Positions 4,878-5,051 of a stretch of 5,051 bases of DNA are shown one piece after another. The notes under the pieces were generated by a model. It did not search any database and had not been told where the DNA came from. It saw nothing but the letters and a program-made list of their open reading frames with translations. The stretch covers positions 1 through 5,051 of the forward strand of contig SKMM01000387.1 of assembly GCA_007121055.1 (NCBI GenBank), written 5' to 3'. The stretch is from Paracoccaceae bacterium. Lineage in GTDB: Bacteria > Pseudomonadota > Alphaproteobacteria > Rhodobacterales > Rhodobacteraceae. A program made the translations under genes and the position numbers. Positions within the stretch are counted from its first letter, which is position 1. The number at the start of each line of letters is the position of its first letter.

Positions 4878-5051
4878 GATCTGGAGGCGTGAGCCCGTCG
4901 AGAGCCCCTGCATCAAGGTCTGCGTGATCCATCCCGACAGCCGGCTCTGCACCGGCTGTCTGCGCACGATCGACGAGATCACCCGCTGGGCCGCCATGTC
5001 CCCGGACGACCGCCGGAGTGTCATGGCCGCCCTGCCGTCCCGCGCCGGCCA
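4867..5051 (+). CDS. DUF1289 four-cysteine protein, N-terminal part (cut by window edge)
   Basis: The first 61 codons of a small protein of the DUF1289 (YdhL-like) family, starting at GTG and running off the right edge. The diagnostic arrangement is present: SPCIKVCVIHPDSRLCTGCLRT with Cys15, Cys19, Cys28 and Cys31, spaced C-x3-C-x8-C-x2-C, followed by IDEITRWAAMSPDDRRSVMAAL (35-56). The family is often annotated as a putative Fe-S protein because of the cysteines; a zinc site would fit equally well, and no biochemical role is established to my knowledge. It overlaps ruvX by 11 nt in another frame and has a good ribosome binding site at 4854-4861. Family members are usually 60-90 residues, so probably only a short tail is missing. 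The ruvX-DUF1289 pairing is, as I recall, common in Rhodobacterales. Confidence 0.9.
   Translation, partial: MNGEIWRREPVESPCIKVCVIHPDSRLCTGCLRTIDEITRWAAMSPDDRRSVMAALPSRAG

Noticed and set aside
1425..5024. A 3.6-kb open frame on the minus strand extending soxB far upstream.
   Set aside because: Only 1425-2675 matches SoxB. The remainder is antisense to ccmI and ruvX, is Arg/Gln/Gly/Pro-rich with no recognisable domain, and is explained by the scarcity of stop codons at high GC.

Overview
The window is very GC-rich, bacterial, and almost fully coding. Gene order and protein sequence point to an alphaproteobacterium of the order Rhodobacterales (Rhodobacter/Paracoccus-like). The evidence is a heterotetrameric sarcosine oxidase operon, an alphaproteobacterial two-TM-plus-TPR CcmI, and a ccmI-ruvX-DUF1289 cluster. 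The order assignment rests on remembered family and synteny patterns; no search was run.

Left half, minus strand (positions 2675 down to 1): a sarcosine oxidase operon read right to left. It runs soxB (beta subunit, GTG start), a 50-residue single-pass membrane protein with a near-perfect ribosome binding site, a 237-nt hairpin-rich non-coding gap, soxD (delta subunit), and soxA (alpha subunit). soxA overlaps soxD by ATGA and is cut by the left edge of the window. The usual last gene, soxG (gamma subunit), would lie outside. The enzyme oxidatively demethylates sarcosine to glycine, passing the one-carbon unit to tetrahydrofolate and making hydrogen peroxide.

Middle (2676-2912): a 237-nt divergent intergenic region. 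It must hold the promoters for both directions and contains three short inverted repeats, but no convincing sigma-70 boxes.

Right half, plus strand (2913-5051): ccmI (cytochrome c maturation), ruvX/yqgF (pre-16S rRNA nuclease/Holliday-junction resolvase-like) and the start of a DUF1289 four-cysteine protein cut by the right edge. ccmI ends in TGA and ruvX starts at the very next base in the same frame. ruvX and the DUF1289 gene overlap by 11 nt, so the three look co-transcribed and translationally coupled.

Most notable points: the small membrane protein inside an operon for a soluble enzyme; an apparent extra 69-residue TPR-containing segment in CcmI; the structured gap ahead of soxD; and the in-frame, zero-gap ccmI/ruvX junction. 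No mobile element, tRNA, rRNA, CRISPR array or clear rho-independent terminator was seen.
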